From the NCBI RefSeq assembly GCF_000568255.1, contig NZ_KK037166.1:4007003-4071002 (forward strand): a stretch of DNA of 64,000 nucleotides. The letters are read 5' to 3'. The notes under the pieces are model-generated. The model ran no database searches. It was not told where the DNA came from and saw nothing but the letters and a program-made list of their open reading frames with translations. Positions within the stretch are counted from its first letter, which is position 1. The number at the start of each line of letters is the position of its first letter. A program made the position numbers and the translations under genes. Origin of the DNA: Kutzneria sp. 744. GTDB taxonomy: Bacteria; Actinomycetota; Actinomycetes; Mycobacteriales; Pseudonocardiaceae. Positions 7,450 to 16,325 of the stretch are shown here, piece by piece.

Positions 7450-9495
7450 CCGTTCCGCCTCGGGGCCGCCGAACTGCTCCTGGATCTTCAGCGCCGCGCT
7501 CAGCTGGACCCGCCGCTCCGCGTCGTCGCCACGAAGGACGGCCAGGTCGGCCAACGCTTCCCGGACCTGTACCACGTAGTTCAGATGACCGCCGGCCAGC
7601 AGCGCCGCCAATGAACTGTCCAGTTCAGTTCGGGCGTCGTCGAGTCGCCCGAGTCGCATGTGGACAGTGCCGAGCCCGATGCCCGCCCGCGCCGCCATCC
7701 GCTGGTCGCCCACCGCACGGCACAGCTCGATCGCCCGGCGCAGCGTGAATTCCGCTTCGGCGTAACGCTCCTGCGCGAGCAGCGCGGTGCCCACGAACAT
7801 CGTCACGAAGGCGACACCGCGCTCGTCGTGCTCCTTGGTGAACTCGGCGATGGCCTGTTCGTACGCGGTGATCGCGGCCGCCGGATCCCCGGTCGTGTCG
7901 CGGAACCGGCCGATCAGCTCCCACACCGAGGCCGACAGCCGCCCGTCACCGGACTCCTCGGCCAACGGCAGCGCCAGATCCAACTGCTGCCGCGCGCGGT
8001 CGACGTACCCGAGATCCAGCAGCGCCCGCGACATGAAGCTGCGCAGCCGCGCCTCGACGCGGCGATTGCCGACCCTGTGCGCGGCGAGCGCTCCCACCTC
8101 GCTGGACTCGATCCAGTCCGAGAGGTACCGCTGCCCCAGATACAGGGCGGTCAGGCTCTCCGCCAGCTGCCAGGCCTCGTCGTGCCAGCCGAACGAGTAG
8201 GCGGCGCGCACGGTCGCCAACACGTTGGTCCGCTCGGCGTCCAACCAGGCATAGGGATCGACGCCGTCCCAGGGATCGTCGAGCGGCTCGGGCGCCGGCG
8301 TGAAGCGCAGCCGACCGGGGCCGAGAAGTTGGTGGTCGGCCAGGGCCGCCCGTCGCAGGTAGTACTGGATCGCCCGCAGCACAACACCTTCACGCGCGGT
8401 CGCCGACTCACCGGCCAGCGCCTGCTCCTCGGCGTGCCGCAACACCAGGCTGTGGAAGCGAAAGCGGCCGTTGTCCTGCTCGGTCAGCAGGTTCACGGCG
8501 ACCAGCCGGTCCAGCGAACCGTGCGAGCCCGTGGCCTCCTCGGCCAGCTGCTCCCCGAATTCCACCACCGGCAGCATGCTCAGCCGCCGGTAGAGCCGCG
8601 CGGTCTCGTCGGAAAGATCCTGGTACACCACGGAGAACAGGGCCGACACCGAGTCGATGCCCCGGGCCCTGATGTCGGCCACGAGCTTGCCGACGCGCAA
8701 CGACCGCCGCTCCACCAGCCGCGTGCCGGCCGTGCGCAAGGCGATCGGCAGTCCCTCACACAGCGCGACCAGCTCGGCGGTCTCCGCCGGCTCCGCGTCC
8801 AAGCGGTCCGGACCGCAGATGCTGGCCAGCAGGTCGCGGCCGTGCTCGGCGTTCAACGGCTCCACCACCAGCACTTCGGCGCCGAGCTGGCCGATCAGTT
8901 CCGCCAATCGGTCGTTGCTGGTGACCAGCACGACGCTGCCGGAGCCGTTGGGCAGGAAGGGATACACCTGCGCCGGCTCGGTGACGTCGTCCAGCACCAC
9001 CAGCGACGCCCGGCCGGCCGCGCAGCTGCGGTAGAGGTTGGTCAGCTCCGGCAGGCTCTCCGGGATCAGGTCGTCCTTGACGCCGTAGCTCCGCACGCAC
9101 GCGCTCAGTGCGTCGCCGACGGTCCGGCCCCGGAGGTCGACGTACAACTCGCCGCCGGGAAAGGGAGCCGGCCGACTGCCCGCCAGTTCACCGGCCGCAC
9201 GCGTCTTTCCACTGCCAGCCAGGCCCGTCAACACGGCAACCCGTGTCGGCGCACCGGGATCGGCCGACAGCAGGCTCTCGGCGCGGGCCAGCAGATCCAC
9301 GCGGTTCACGAAATGCGGCAGCCGGGCCGGAAGCTGGCGCGGGATCAGCGGCGCTCCGCCCTGGTAGATCGTGACCGACCCGATCTCGCCAGCCTGAACG
9401 ATATTACCGGCGTTGTCGCCCGAGAACTCGTTGCTGACCGACTCGTCCGACACGGAGGTTAACGGTACGCGATCATCACCACACCGCGAACCCAA
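7426..9495 (-). CDS. STAND (NB-ARC) ATPase with N-terminal amyloid-like motif and C-terminal TPRs
   Basis: A 689-residue NLR-like protein from a TTG at 9495. A GTG at 9453 would give 675 residues and keep all domains. Residues 22-44 form a short Gly/Asn-rich segment with an IVQAG core. The NB-ARC ATPase has the P-loop GLAGSGKT at 91-98, Walker B SLVVLDDV near 160, and the sensor LVTSND. A winged-helix/ARC region with LCEGLPIAL follows, and the last 300 residues are TPR-like helical repeats (ALLAQERYAEAEFTLRRAIEL). Such proteins are sensor switches that oligomerise on ligand binding. There is no fused enzymatic effector, so any effector would have to be recruited. It follows padR by 22 bases. 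Confidence 0.88.
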   Translation of the reverse strand: MGSRCGDDRVPLTSVSDESVSNEFSGDNAGNIVQAGEIGSVTIYQGGAPLIPRQLPARLPHFVNRVDLLARAESLLSADPGAPTRVAVLTGLAGSGKTRAAGELAGSRPAPFPGGELYVDLRGRTVGDALSACVRSYGVKDDLIPESLPELTNLYRSCAAGRASLVVLDDVTEPAQVYPFLPNGSGSVVLVTSNDRLAELIGQLGAEVLVVEPLNAEHGRDLLASICGPDRLDAEPAETAELVALCEGLPIALRTAGTRLVERRSLRVGKLVADIRARGIDSVSALFSVVYQDLSDETARLYRRLSMLPVVEFGEQLAEEATGSHGSLDRLVAVNLLTEQDNGRFRFHSLVLRHAEEQALAGESATAREGVVLRAIQYYLRRAALADHQLLGPGRLRFTPAPEPLDDPWDGVDPYAWLDAERTNVLATVRAAYSFGWHDEAWQLAESLTALYLGQRYLSDWIESSEVGALAAHRVGNRRVEARLRSFMSRALLDLGYVDRARQQLDLALPLAEESGDGRLSASVWELIGRFRDTTGDPAAAITAYEQAIAEFTKEHDERGVAFVTMFVGTALLAQERYAEAEFTLRRAIELCRAVGDQRMAARAGIGLGTVHMRLGRLDDARTELDSSLAALLAGGHLNYVVQVREALADLAVLRGDDAERRVQLSAALKIQEQFGGPEAERLRAKLGE
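9364..9432 (-). other. Coding segment for an RHIM-like amyloid signalling motif
   Basis: Encodes residues 22-44 of the STAND ATPase. The core IVQAG, flanked by Gly and Asn and followed by alternating hydrophobic residues (SVTIY), resembles the bacterial amyloid signalling sequences found at the N-termini of actinobacterial NLR-like proteins and the RHIM core (I/V-Q-V/I-G). The resemblance is by eye. Confidence 0.5.
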
Positions 9496-9517
9496 CGGCG
9501 GGGATCACCCGCTCGGG

Positions 9518-9979
9518 CTAGGCGACGCGGGCCCGCAACCAGGCCAGTTCCGCCTCCCGCCCGGCGGCCAGGACCGCCTGTCGGCACTGCTGGTACGGAT
9601 CCGCCGCCGCCGGCAGCCCCCGGGACTCCAGCACCGCGAGCCGCCGCCGCAGGAGCTCGCCGGCATTGGGCAGCACGGCCAGGAAAGCCAGCGCCGTCAG
9701 CCAGGCCGGATCGTCCGCGACGTCGACGGAGGCCAGCCGGCGGACCAGTTCGAGGTGTCCGGCCGGCGTAAGGGTGAGCACCTGCCTGGGCGCTGCCACT
9801 CGTCCTGGCCGGGTCTGCCTGGTGACCAGGCCCGCCGCCGTGAGCCGCTTGATCGCCGGGTACAGCGTGCCGTCCGCCACCGGCCGGCCATGCCCGGTGA
9901 TCTGGGGAATCCGCAGCCGGAGCTCGTACCCGTGCGCCGGGCCGGCGGCGAGCAGCCCCAGGATCACCAACTCCACCAT
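9518..9979 (-). CDS. PadR family transcriptional regulator
   Basis: A 153-residue PadR-type repressor. The N-terminal winged helix has VILGLLAAGPAHGYELRLRI and GTLYPAIKRLTAAGLV, the diagnostic PadR signatures. The C-terminal half is helical, as needed for dimerisation. These proteins usually repress a nearby exporter or catabolic gene in response to a small hydrophobic ligand. It sits between the amino-acid ABC importer upstream and the STAND ATPase gene downstream, all on the same strand, and could control either. Confidence 0.88.
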   Translation of the reverse strand: MVELVILGLLAAGPAHGYELRLRIPQITGHGRPVADGTLYPAIKRLTAAGLVTRQTRPGRVAAPRQVLTLTPAGHLELVRRLASVDVADDPAWLTALAFLAVLPNAGELLRRRLAVLESRGLPAAADPYQQCRQAVLAAGREAELAWLRARVA

Positions 9980-10044
9980 GCCTGCATTAAAGCGGTCGGG
10001 ACAGCGGCGGCGGGAGGGGCGAGAGGAGTGGTTGGAGTGGTGAT

Positions 10045-10953
10045 TCAGGACTTGGGGAGGCCGGGCGGGTTGATCTCGGAGCGCGGCACGGCCTCGTTGG
10101 CCAGGCCCCAGCGGTCCAGGACCTTGCGATAGCTGCCGTCGGCGATGATCTGGTTCAGGGCGTCGGCGAGGGCCTGCACGAAGCCGTTGCCCTTCTTGGT
10201 GGTGGCGGCGATCTCACCCTGGAGGGTGGGGCCGGCTCCGGAGACGGTGCCGATGATCTCGGTCTGGCCGGAGGACTTGGCGTGATAGGCGGCGGTGGGG
10301 TTGGGCCCGAGGTAGGCGTCGATGCGCCCGGACTGCAGGGCCAGGTAGTAGTCGGTGGAGTTCTGGAAGTACTTGACGTCAACGGGTTTGAGGCCCTTGG
10401 CCACGTTCTGGGCGTTCCAGTCGAGCAGGAGCTTCTCCTGGTTGGTGCCCGACGCCACGGCGATGGTCCGGCCGGCGACGTCGGCGGCGCCGGCGATCTT
10501 CCAGTTGCCGCCCCTGCGCGCCTCGAAGGAGACGTTGTCCAGGCGGTAGGTGGCGAAGTCGTACTTCTCCTTGCGCTCCTCGGTGACGGTGATGTTGGTG
10601 AAGCCGGCGTCGTACTTGCCGGAGTCGAGGCCCACGAACACGTTCTCCCACGAGGCGACGGTGACCTGGGTCCTGAGCCCGAGCACGTCGGCCACCAGGC
10701 CGGCCAGGTCGACCTCGACGCCGATGGGGGTCTTGTTGTCGGTGTCGTAGAAGGTCAACGGGGGCACGGTGCCGGCGTTGGTGATCACCTGGAGGGCGCC
10801 GCGATCGCGGATGGCCGACGGCACCTCGGCGGCGATCCGGTCGACCTTGGCGGTGGTGATCCGGGGCTGCTGCTGGCTCTGCTCCCCCGCCGCGGCGCCG
10901 CAGGCGGTCAGCGTTGCCGCGGCCAAAACCAGGGCTAATACCTTGCTGTACAA
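10045..10953 (-). CDS. Polar amino-acid ABC transporter, substrate-binding lipoprotein
   Basis: A 302-residue family-3 solute-binding protein. The N-terminus is a lipoprotein signal with lipobox LTAC at about residues 15-18, so the mature protein should be anchored to the outer face of the membrane. Family segments are [53 protein letters not shown] and the late [24 protein letters not shown]. The substrate is probably a polar or charged amino acid. It lies 10 bases downstream of the ATPase gene and closes the importer operon. Confidence 0.92.
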   Translation of the reverse strand: MYSKVLALVLAAATLTACGAAAGEQSQQQPRITTAKVDRIAAEVPSAIRDRGALQVITNAGTVPPLTFYDTDNKTPIGVEVDLAGLVADVLGLRTQVTVASWENVFVGLDSGKYDAGFTNITVTEERKEKYDFATYRLDNVSFEARRGGNWKIAGAADVAGRTIAVASGTNQEKLLLDWNAQNVAKGLKPVDVKYFQNSTDYYLALQSGRIDAYLGPNPTAAYHAKSSGQTEIIGTVSGAGPTLQGEIAATTKKGNGFVQALADALNQIIADGSYRKVLDRWGLANEAVPRSEINPPGLPKS

Positions 10954-10963
10954 CGCATTCCTC

Positions 10964-11716
10964 CTACAGGACCTTGGAAAGGAACGATCTGGTGCGCTCG
11001 TGGGACGGGCTGTCCAGCACCAGCGAGGGCGGCCCCTGTTCGAGCACGCGGCCGTCGTCCATGAACACGACGGTGTCGGCGACCTCGCGGGCGAAGCCGA
11101 TCTCGTGCGTGACGACGATCATGGTGGTGCCGCTGCGGGCGAGATCCCTCATCACGTCCAGCACCTCGCCGACCAGCTCCGGATCGAGGGCGGAGGTTGG
11201 CTCGTCGAACAGCACCACCTTGGGGTCCAAGGCCAACGCGCGGGCGATGGCCACCCGCTGCTGCTGGCCGCCGGACAGCTGGCGCGGATAGGCGTCGGCC
11301 TTGTCCACCAGCCCGACCCGGCCGAGGAGCTCCACAGCCCTGACCCGGGCCCGATCCTTGGACAACCGTCCATTCGCGACCGGAGCCTCGGCGATGTTGT
11401 CGAGCACGGTCAGATGCGGGAACAGGTTGAAGTTCTGGAACACGAAGCCGATGGCGCTGCGCTGCTTGAGCACATCGCGTTCCTTGAGCTCGTGCAACCG
11501 GTTGCCGCGACGGCGATAGCCGATGAGCTCGCCGTCCACCCGGATCTGCCCGCGGTCCACCTTCTCCAGGTGGTTCACGCTGCGCAGCAGCGTGGACTTG
11601 CCGGAGCCGGACGGCCCGAGCACCACGGCCACCTCGCCGGCGGCGACGTCCAGGTCGATCCCCTTGAGCACCCCGTGGGCGCCGAAACTCTTGTGCACGT
11701 CCCGAATCTCGATCAT
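10964..11716 (-). CDS. Polar amino-acid ABC transporter, ATP-binding protein
   Basis: A 250-residue GlnQ/HisP-type ATPase with the P-loop [10 protein letters not shown]-loop [15 protein letters not shown], signature [15 protein letters not shown], Walker [13 protein letters not shown] and the His of the H-loop in VVTHEIGFA. The start is the ATG at 11716, which overlaps the permease stop as ATGA, so translation is coupled. The open frame continues far upstream, but that part is a shadow of the permease gene. The protein powers import with the adjacent permease and binding protein. Confidence 0.94.
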   Translation of the reverse strand: MIEIRDVHKSFGAHGVLKGIDLDVAAGEVAVVLGPSGSGKSTLLRSVNHLEKVDRGQIRVDGELIGYRRRGNRLHELKERDVLKQRSAIGFVFQNFNLFPHLTVLDNIAEAPVANGRLSKDRARVRAVELLGRVGLVDKADAYPRQLSGGQQQRVAIARALALDPKVVLFDEPTSALDPELVGEVLDVMRDLARSGTTMIVVTHEIGFAREVADTVVFMDDGRVLEQGPPSLVLDSPSHERTRSFLSKVL

Positions 11717-12582
11717 CGGGACCCCTTGGCGTAGTGGCGTTCCACGTAGTGCTGCACGAGCGAGAGCACGGAGGTCAGCACCACGTACCAGACGGTGGCG
11801 ACCATCAGCAGCGCCACCACGCGGGCGTTGCGGCCGTAGATCACCTGGACCTGGTAGAAGAGCTCGTTGATGGCCACCACCGACACGATCGACGTGCCCT
11901 TGAGCAGCCCGATCACCTCGTTGGCGGCGGTGGGCAGGATCGATCGCATCGCCTGCGGGAGAACGATTCGCCGGAACTGGCGGAAGCGGGGAATGCCGAG
12001 CGCGGCGGCGGCCTGCAGCTGGCCCGGGTCCACGGCGAGCACGCCGGAACGGATGATCTCGGCCGAGTAGGCGGCCTGATGCAGGGTCAGGCCGATCACG
12101 GCCGCACCCAGGGGAGAGAACAGGTCCTGGGTCGGCACGGTGAACAACACCGGCCCGAACGGGATGCCGAACCCCAGCTGGGGATAGAGGTACGAGACGT
12201 TGAACCAGAAGATGATCTGCACGATCAGCGGGATGGAGCGGAAAGCCCACACGTAGCCCCACGCGACCGTCCGCAGGAAACGGCTGTGCGACAGGCGCAT
12301 CACCGCCAGCACCGCGCCGACGGCGAAGCCGAGCACGGTGGCGTAGGCGGTGAGCTGCAGGGTCACGCCGAGGGCGCTGACCACGGCGCCGCTGGCGAAG
12401 AAGGCGGCGAAGGTCGGCCAGTCCCAGCCGGGATTGGTGGCCAGGCCGTGCGCGAACTGCGCGAGCAGCACGAGCACGACGGCGATGCCGGCCCACCGCA
12501 ACGGATAGCGGGCGGGCACCACGCGGAGGTCGGCGGGCGCCGACGTGGTGGGGCGCGGAACGGACAGGGTCACGCGGCCCAT
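11713..12582 (-). CDS. Polar amino-acid ABC transporter, permease
   Basis: A 289-residue HisM/GlnP-type permease with about five membrane spans after a 30-residue polar N-terminus. The cytoplasmic coupling loop is present as QLQAAAALGIPRFRQFRRIV, a variant of the EAA motif. FRSIPLIVQIIFW and GTSIVSVVAINEL are also typical. It is the first gene of the importer operon, overlaps the ATPase gene by four bases and presumably works as a homodimer, since no second permease is present. Confidence 0.92.
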   Translation of the reverse strand: MGRVTLSVPRPTTSAPADLRVVPARYPLRWAGIAVVLVLLAQFAHGLATNPGWDWPTFAAFFASGAVVSALGVTLQLTAYATVLGFAVGAVLAVMRLSHSRFLRTVAWGYVWAFRSIPLIVQIIFWFNVSYLYPQLGFGIPFGPVLFTVPTQDLFSPLGAAVIGLTLHQAAYSAEIIRSGVLAVDPGQLQAAAALGIPRFRQFRRIVLPQAMRSILPTAANEVIGLLKGTSIVSVVAINELFYQVQVIYGRNARVVALLMVATVWYVVLTSVLSLVQHYVERHYAKGSR

Positions 12583-12631
12583 CCGAACAGCGCGCCCACC
12601 GACACGTCAACGAATCCTAGAGAGTGAGAAT

Positions 12632-14320
12632 TCAGCCGTTCCGAAGTGCGGGGAAGTCCTCCTCGCGATGTTCACCATGTGGACGCTGGTCGCCGTCGTG
12701 CTTGTCCCGCTCGGCGCCGCGCAGCTCGACCCGGCGGATCTTGCCGGAGATCGTCTTGGGCAGCTCGGCGAACTCCAGCCGGCGGATTCGCTTGTACGGA
12801 GCCAGGTGCTCGCGGGAGTGGGCGAAGATCGCCTCCGCGGTGGTCGCGTCGGCGGCCCAGCCTGCGGTAAGGACGATGTAGGCCTTGGGAACGGCCAGCC
12901 GCACCGGGTCCGGCGACGGCACCACTGCGGCCTCGGCGACGGCCTCGTGCTCCAGCAGCACACTCTCCAGCTCGAACGGCGAGATCCGGTAGTCCGAGGC
13001 CTTGAAGACGTCGTCGGCCCGGCCGACGTAGGTGATGTAGCCGTCCACATCGCGGGAACCGACGTCGCCGGTGTGGTAGTAGCCGTCACGCATCGCCTCG
13101 GCGTTGCGCTCGTCGTCGCCGTGGTACCCGACCATCAGGCCCAGAGGCCGCTTCGACAGGTCGACGCAGATCTCACCCTCGTCGCCGAGCTCGCCGGAAG
13201 CGGGGTCGACCAGCACGACCTCGTAGCCGGGCACCGGCCGGCCCATCGCGCCCGGCTTGATCGGCTGGCCGGGCGTGTTGGCCACCATCACGGTCGTCTC
13301 GGTCTGCCCGAAGCCGTCGCGAACCGTGACGCCCCAGGCCTTCCGCACCTGGTCGATCACCTCGGGGTTCAACGGCTCACCCGCGCCGACGACCTTGCGC
13401 GGCGGCGTGGTCAACGCCGTGAGGTCGGCCTGGATCAGCATGCGCCACACCGTCGGCGGCGCGCAGAAGCTCGTCACCCCACAGCGGTCCATCTCGGCCA
13501 TCAGCCGGGCCGGGTCGAACCGGGTGTAGTTGTAGATGAAGACCGTGGCCTCGGCGTTCCATGGCGCGAACACGTTGCTCCACGCGTGTTTCGCCCAGCC
13601 CGGCGAGGAGATGTTCAGGTGCACGTCGCCGGGCTCCAGCCCGATCCAGTACATAGTGGACAGATGCCCGGCCGGGTACGAGGCGTGGGTGTGCTCCACC
13701 AGCTTCGGCTTGGCCGTGGTGCCGGAGGTGAAGTACAGCAGCAGGGTGTCCTCGGCCCGGGTCACGCCGACGGGCTCGAACTGCACCGGCGCGTTCACCG
13801 AGTCGGCGTAGTCCAGCCACCCGTCGGCGGCGGCCCCCACGGCGATCCGGGTGTAGTCGCCCGGCACGTCCGCGTAACTGCCGGGCAGGCCCGTGACGAC
13901 ATGCTTGGCCTCGCCCCGCGAGACTCGATCCCGCAGGTCAGCGGCACCGAGCAGGGTGCTGGCCGGGATCAGCACGGCCCCGAGCTTCATGGCCGCCAGG
14001 ATCGTCTCCCACAGCTCGACCTGGTTGCCGAGCATGAGGATGACCCGGTCGCCGCGGCGCACCCCGTGCCCACGCAACCAGTTCGCCACCTGGTTCGACC
14101 GCCGCGACATCTCGGCGAACGAGACCTTGCGCTCGCTGCCGTCCTGCTCCACGATCCACAGCGCCGGACGCTCGTTGTCGGCGGCGATCGTGTCGAACCA
14201 GTCCAGCGCCCAGTTGAACTCGCCGAGCTCTGGCCAGCGGAAACGCTCCCTGGCGACGGCGTATTCTGATCCGTGGGCGAGCAGCAGGTCGCGGGCCGCC
14301 CGGAATGCGGTATCGGTCAC
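12632..14320 (-). CDS. AMP-binding acyl-CoA synthetase (ANL superfamily)
   Basis: A 562-residue adenylate-forming ligase. The phosphate-binding motif is LLYFTSGTTAKPK, followed by the aromatic/acidic block DGFGQTETTVMV, YHTGDVGSRDVDGYITYVGR in the hinge region, and a C-terminal LPKTISGKIRR with the catalytic Lys. It resembles medium-chain or aryl acyl-CoA synthetases. The acid substrate cannot be read from the sequence. The C-terminus has a charged 25-residue tail rich in Glu, His and Asp. It is divergent from the GAF-LuxR regulator, with a 55-base shared promoter region, so that protein probably controls it. Confidence 0.9.
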   Translation of the reverse strand: MTDTAFRAARDLLLAHGSEYAVARERFRWPELGEFNWALDWFDTIAADNERPALWIVEQDGSERKVSFAEMSRRSNQVANWLRGHGVRRGDRVILMLGNQVELWETILAAMKLGAVLIPASTLLGAADLRDRVSRGEAKHVVTGLPGSYADVPGDYTRIAVGAAADGWLDYADSVNAPVQFEPVGVTRAEDTLLLYFTSGTTAKPKLVEHTHASYPAGHLSTMYWIGLEPGDVHLNISSPGWAKHAWSNVFAPWNAEATVFIYNYTRFDPARLMAEMDRCGVTSFCAPPTVWRMLIQADLTALTTPPRKVVGAGEPLNPEVIDQVRKAWGVTVRDGFGQTETTVMVANTPGQPIKPGAMGRPVPGYEVVLVDPASGELGDEGEICVDLSKRPLGLMVGYHGDDERNAEAMRDGYYHTGDVGSRDVDGYITYVGRADDVFKASDYRISPFELESVLLEHEAVAEAAVVPSPDPVRLAVPKAYIVLTAGWAADATTAEAIFAHSREHLAPYKRIRRLEFAELPKTISGKIRRVELRGAERDKHDGDQRPHGEHREEDFPALRNG

Positions 14321-14375
14321 GCAGGCGATGGTGGTGCCGGACGGCGCAGTCCGCTACCCCCGGAAAGGGGGACCG

Positions 14376-15179
14376 ATGCAGGGTGACGCGGTCGAGGTGC
14401 GCCGTGCCCTGGCCACGATACGGACCGTCACCGGGCTGCCGGTCGCCTTCGGCGGCGTCGTGCAGCCGGGCGGCGTGCGGCTGACCGAGCTGATCGGGAC
14501 CAGCACCACCTCACTGTCCAACCTGGTCGTCACGCGGGGCAACGGCCTCGGCGGCAAGGCGTTGGCCCTGGCCAAGCCGATTGCGGTGACCGACTATTCA
14601 CACGCCGCCGGCATCAGCCACCAGTACGACCTGCCGGTGACGGCCGAGGGGTTGCGGTCCATCGTGGCCGTGCCGGTCGTGGTCAACCGGGTGGTGCGGG
14701 CCGTGTTGTACGGGGCGCTGCGCCAGGCGTTGCCGCTGGGTGACCGGGTGCTCACCGCCGCCCGAGACGCGGCGCGGGACCTGGAGCAGGGGCTCGCGGT
14801 GCGGGACGCGCAACGGAGCCGCGTCGAGGACGTGATGGTCCCTCGCGGCTGGGAAGAGGTCCGGGCCGCCCACGCCGAACTGCGGCAGCTGGCGTCCGAG
14901 GTCACCGACGAGGCCTTGCGGCAACGGGTGCACGAGGTCTGCGCACGGCTGGCCGCCTCGTGGGCGCCACCGGACGCGCCGGTTCCATCCCTGTCGGTAC
15001 GTGAGCTGGACGTGCTGGCGGCAATCGCGCTGGGGCAGACCAACGCGGAGGTGGCGTGCGGTCTGGGCGTGCGGCCGGAGACCGTCAAGGCCTACCTGCG
15101 CAGCGCCATGCGCAAGCTGGACGTGCACTCGCGGCTGGCCGCTGTGGTGGCCGCACGGCGGCACGGGCTGCTGCCCTAG
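14376..15179 (+). CDS. GAF-domain LuxR-family transcriptional regulator
   Basis: A 267-residue regulator. Residues 1-145 form a GAF-like sensor ([50 protein letters not shown]), then a helical linker, then a LuxR-type DNA-binding domain with [20 protein letters not shown] and [17 protein letters not shown]. The start ATG at 14376 has AAAGGGGGA just upstream. A longer open frame exists but belongs to the opposite gene's shadow. It probably controls the divergent acyl-CoA synthetase and the downstream pxpA in response to a small ligand bound by the GAF domain. Confidence 0.9.
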   Translation: MQGDAVEVRRALATIRTVTGLPVAFGGVVQPGGVRLTELIGTSTTSLSNLVVTRGNGLGGKALALAKPIAVTDYSHAAGISHQYDLPVTAEGLRSIVAVPVVVNRVVRAVLYGALRQALPLGDRVLTAARDAARDLEQGLAVRDAQRSRVEDVMVPRGWEEVRAAHAELRQLASEVTDEALRQRVHEVCARLAASWAPPDAPVPSLSVRELDVLAAIALGQTNAEVACGLGVRPETVKAYLRSAMRKLDVHSRLAAVVAARRHGLLP

Positions 15180-15189
15180 GTTGGTGGCC

Positions 15190-15951
15190 ATGACGGTCAT
15201 CGACTTGAACAGCGATCTCGGCGAGGGTTTCGGGGCCTGGCAGCTCGGCGACGACGACGCCCTGCTCGACGTCGTGACCAGCGCGAACGTCGCCTGTGGC
15301 TTCCACGCCGGTGACCCGACCGTGCTGCGTCGGGTGACCGAGCGGGCGGCCGAGCGCGGCGTCGCCATCGGGGCCCAGGTCGGCTACCGGGACCTGCCCG
15401 GCTTCGGCCGCCGCTTCATCGACGTCGACCCGGCCGAGCTGGTCAACGACGTCATCTACCAGATCGCCGCGCTGGACGGCTTCGCCCGCATCGCCGGCAC
15501 GCGGGTTCGCTACGTCAAGCCGCACGGGGCCCTGTACAACGCGATCGTGACGAACGCGGCGCAGGCGGCGGCGGTGGTGGACGCCGTGCGCCGGTACGAC
15601 CCGTCGCTGCCGATCCTCGGGCTGCCGGGCTCGGAATCCTTGCGGCAGGCCGAATCCGCCGGGTTGACGCCCGTACGGGAGGCGTTCGCCGACCGCGCCT
15701 ACACGCCGTCCGGCGAGCTGGTGTCACGGCGGCTGGACGGGGCGGTGCTGCACGACGTGGAGGCGATTGTCGCCCGCTGTCGGCGAATGGCGGTGGACGG
15801 CACCGTTGCCGCGATCGACGGCACGGTCGTTTCCGTTGTGCCGCAGTCGTTGTGCGTGCACGGCGACACCCCCGGCGCGGTGGAGATCGCCCGCCGCGTC
15901 CGCGCCGGCCTGCTCGAAGCGGGACTGACCCTGGCCCCGTTCGCGGTCTGA
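15190..15951 (+). CDS. pxpA: LamB/YcsF family protein, 5-oxoprolinase subunit A
   Basis: A 253-residue PxpA protein with [13 protein letters not shown] at the start, [37 protein letters not shown] and CVHGDTPGA near the end, all hallmarks of the family. PxpA normally works with PxpB and PxpC (KipI/KipA homologues) to cleave 5-oxoproline with ATP. Neither partner is in this window, so here it is an orphan or serves another carboxylase-type complex. The ATG at 15190 is 10 bases after the luxR stop, so the two genes are probably co-transcribed. Confidence 0.9.
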   Translation: MTVIDLNSDLGEGFGAWQLGDDDALLDVVTSANVACGFHAGDPTVLRRVTERAAERGVAIGAQVGYRDLPGFGRRFIDVDPAELVNDVIYQIAALDGFARIAGTRVRYVKPHGALYNAIVTNAAQAAAVVDAVRRYDPSLPILGLPGSESLRQAESAGLTPVREAFADRAYTPSGELVSRRLDGAVLHDVEAIVARCRRMAVDGTVAAIDGTVVSVVPQSLCVHGDTPGAVEIARRVRAGLLEAGLTLAPFAV

Positions 15952-15984
15952 CCGCCGTGATGCAGGGAAGGACGCCTTACGAGG

Positions 15985-16325
15985 AACGCAAACCACGTAT
16001 CCTATTCGATGGCAACAGTGGAGTCGATCCGGGCTCAATATCGCCGGGAGATGGGTATGGAAAGCTTCTGCTTTAACGGGAGCGATCCGTTGTTAATTCG
16101 CGCACCCTATCAGGTGCATAAGGTGTACGCTAACACGCAGCCTTTGCCGCCGTTGCGGGCTGCTTCCCTCAATTTGCATTCAGCAAGGGCTCTACGGGTC
16201 TTCGGACTAATGCCTCCCTTGTACTCTCTTGTGTCCTGAATTGAACCCGAACTCGTGGAGCTCTGGAGCCGAAAACCCGTCTACATAGCAAGTCCGAGAC
16301 TGCTGCATGTGTGTAGGAATCCCAG
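15985..16325. other. Low-G+C island A, no supported gene
   Basis: About 340 bases with clearly lower G+C than the surroundings: the row 16081-16140 has 31 G/C of 60. It begins after the intergenic motif following pxpA and ends at an abrupt junction near 16325, where the DUF5107 coding sequence takes over in a run of seven G. A 76-codon ATG frame (16009-16239) is present, but its product matches nothing I know and I do not call it. No terminal inverted repeats or target-site duplication are evident. It may be a foreign remnant that removed the end of the DUF5107 gene. Confidence 0.55.

Noticed and set aside
16009-16239. 76-codon ATG frame in island A
   Set aside because: No ribosome binding site, no recognisable motif, and such a frame is expected by chance at ~50% G+C.
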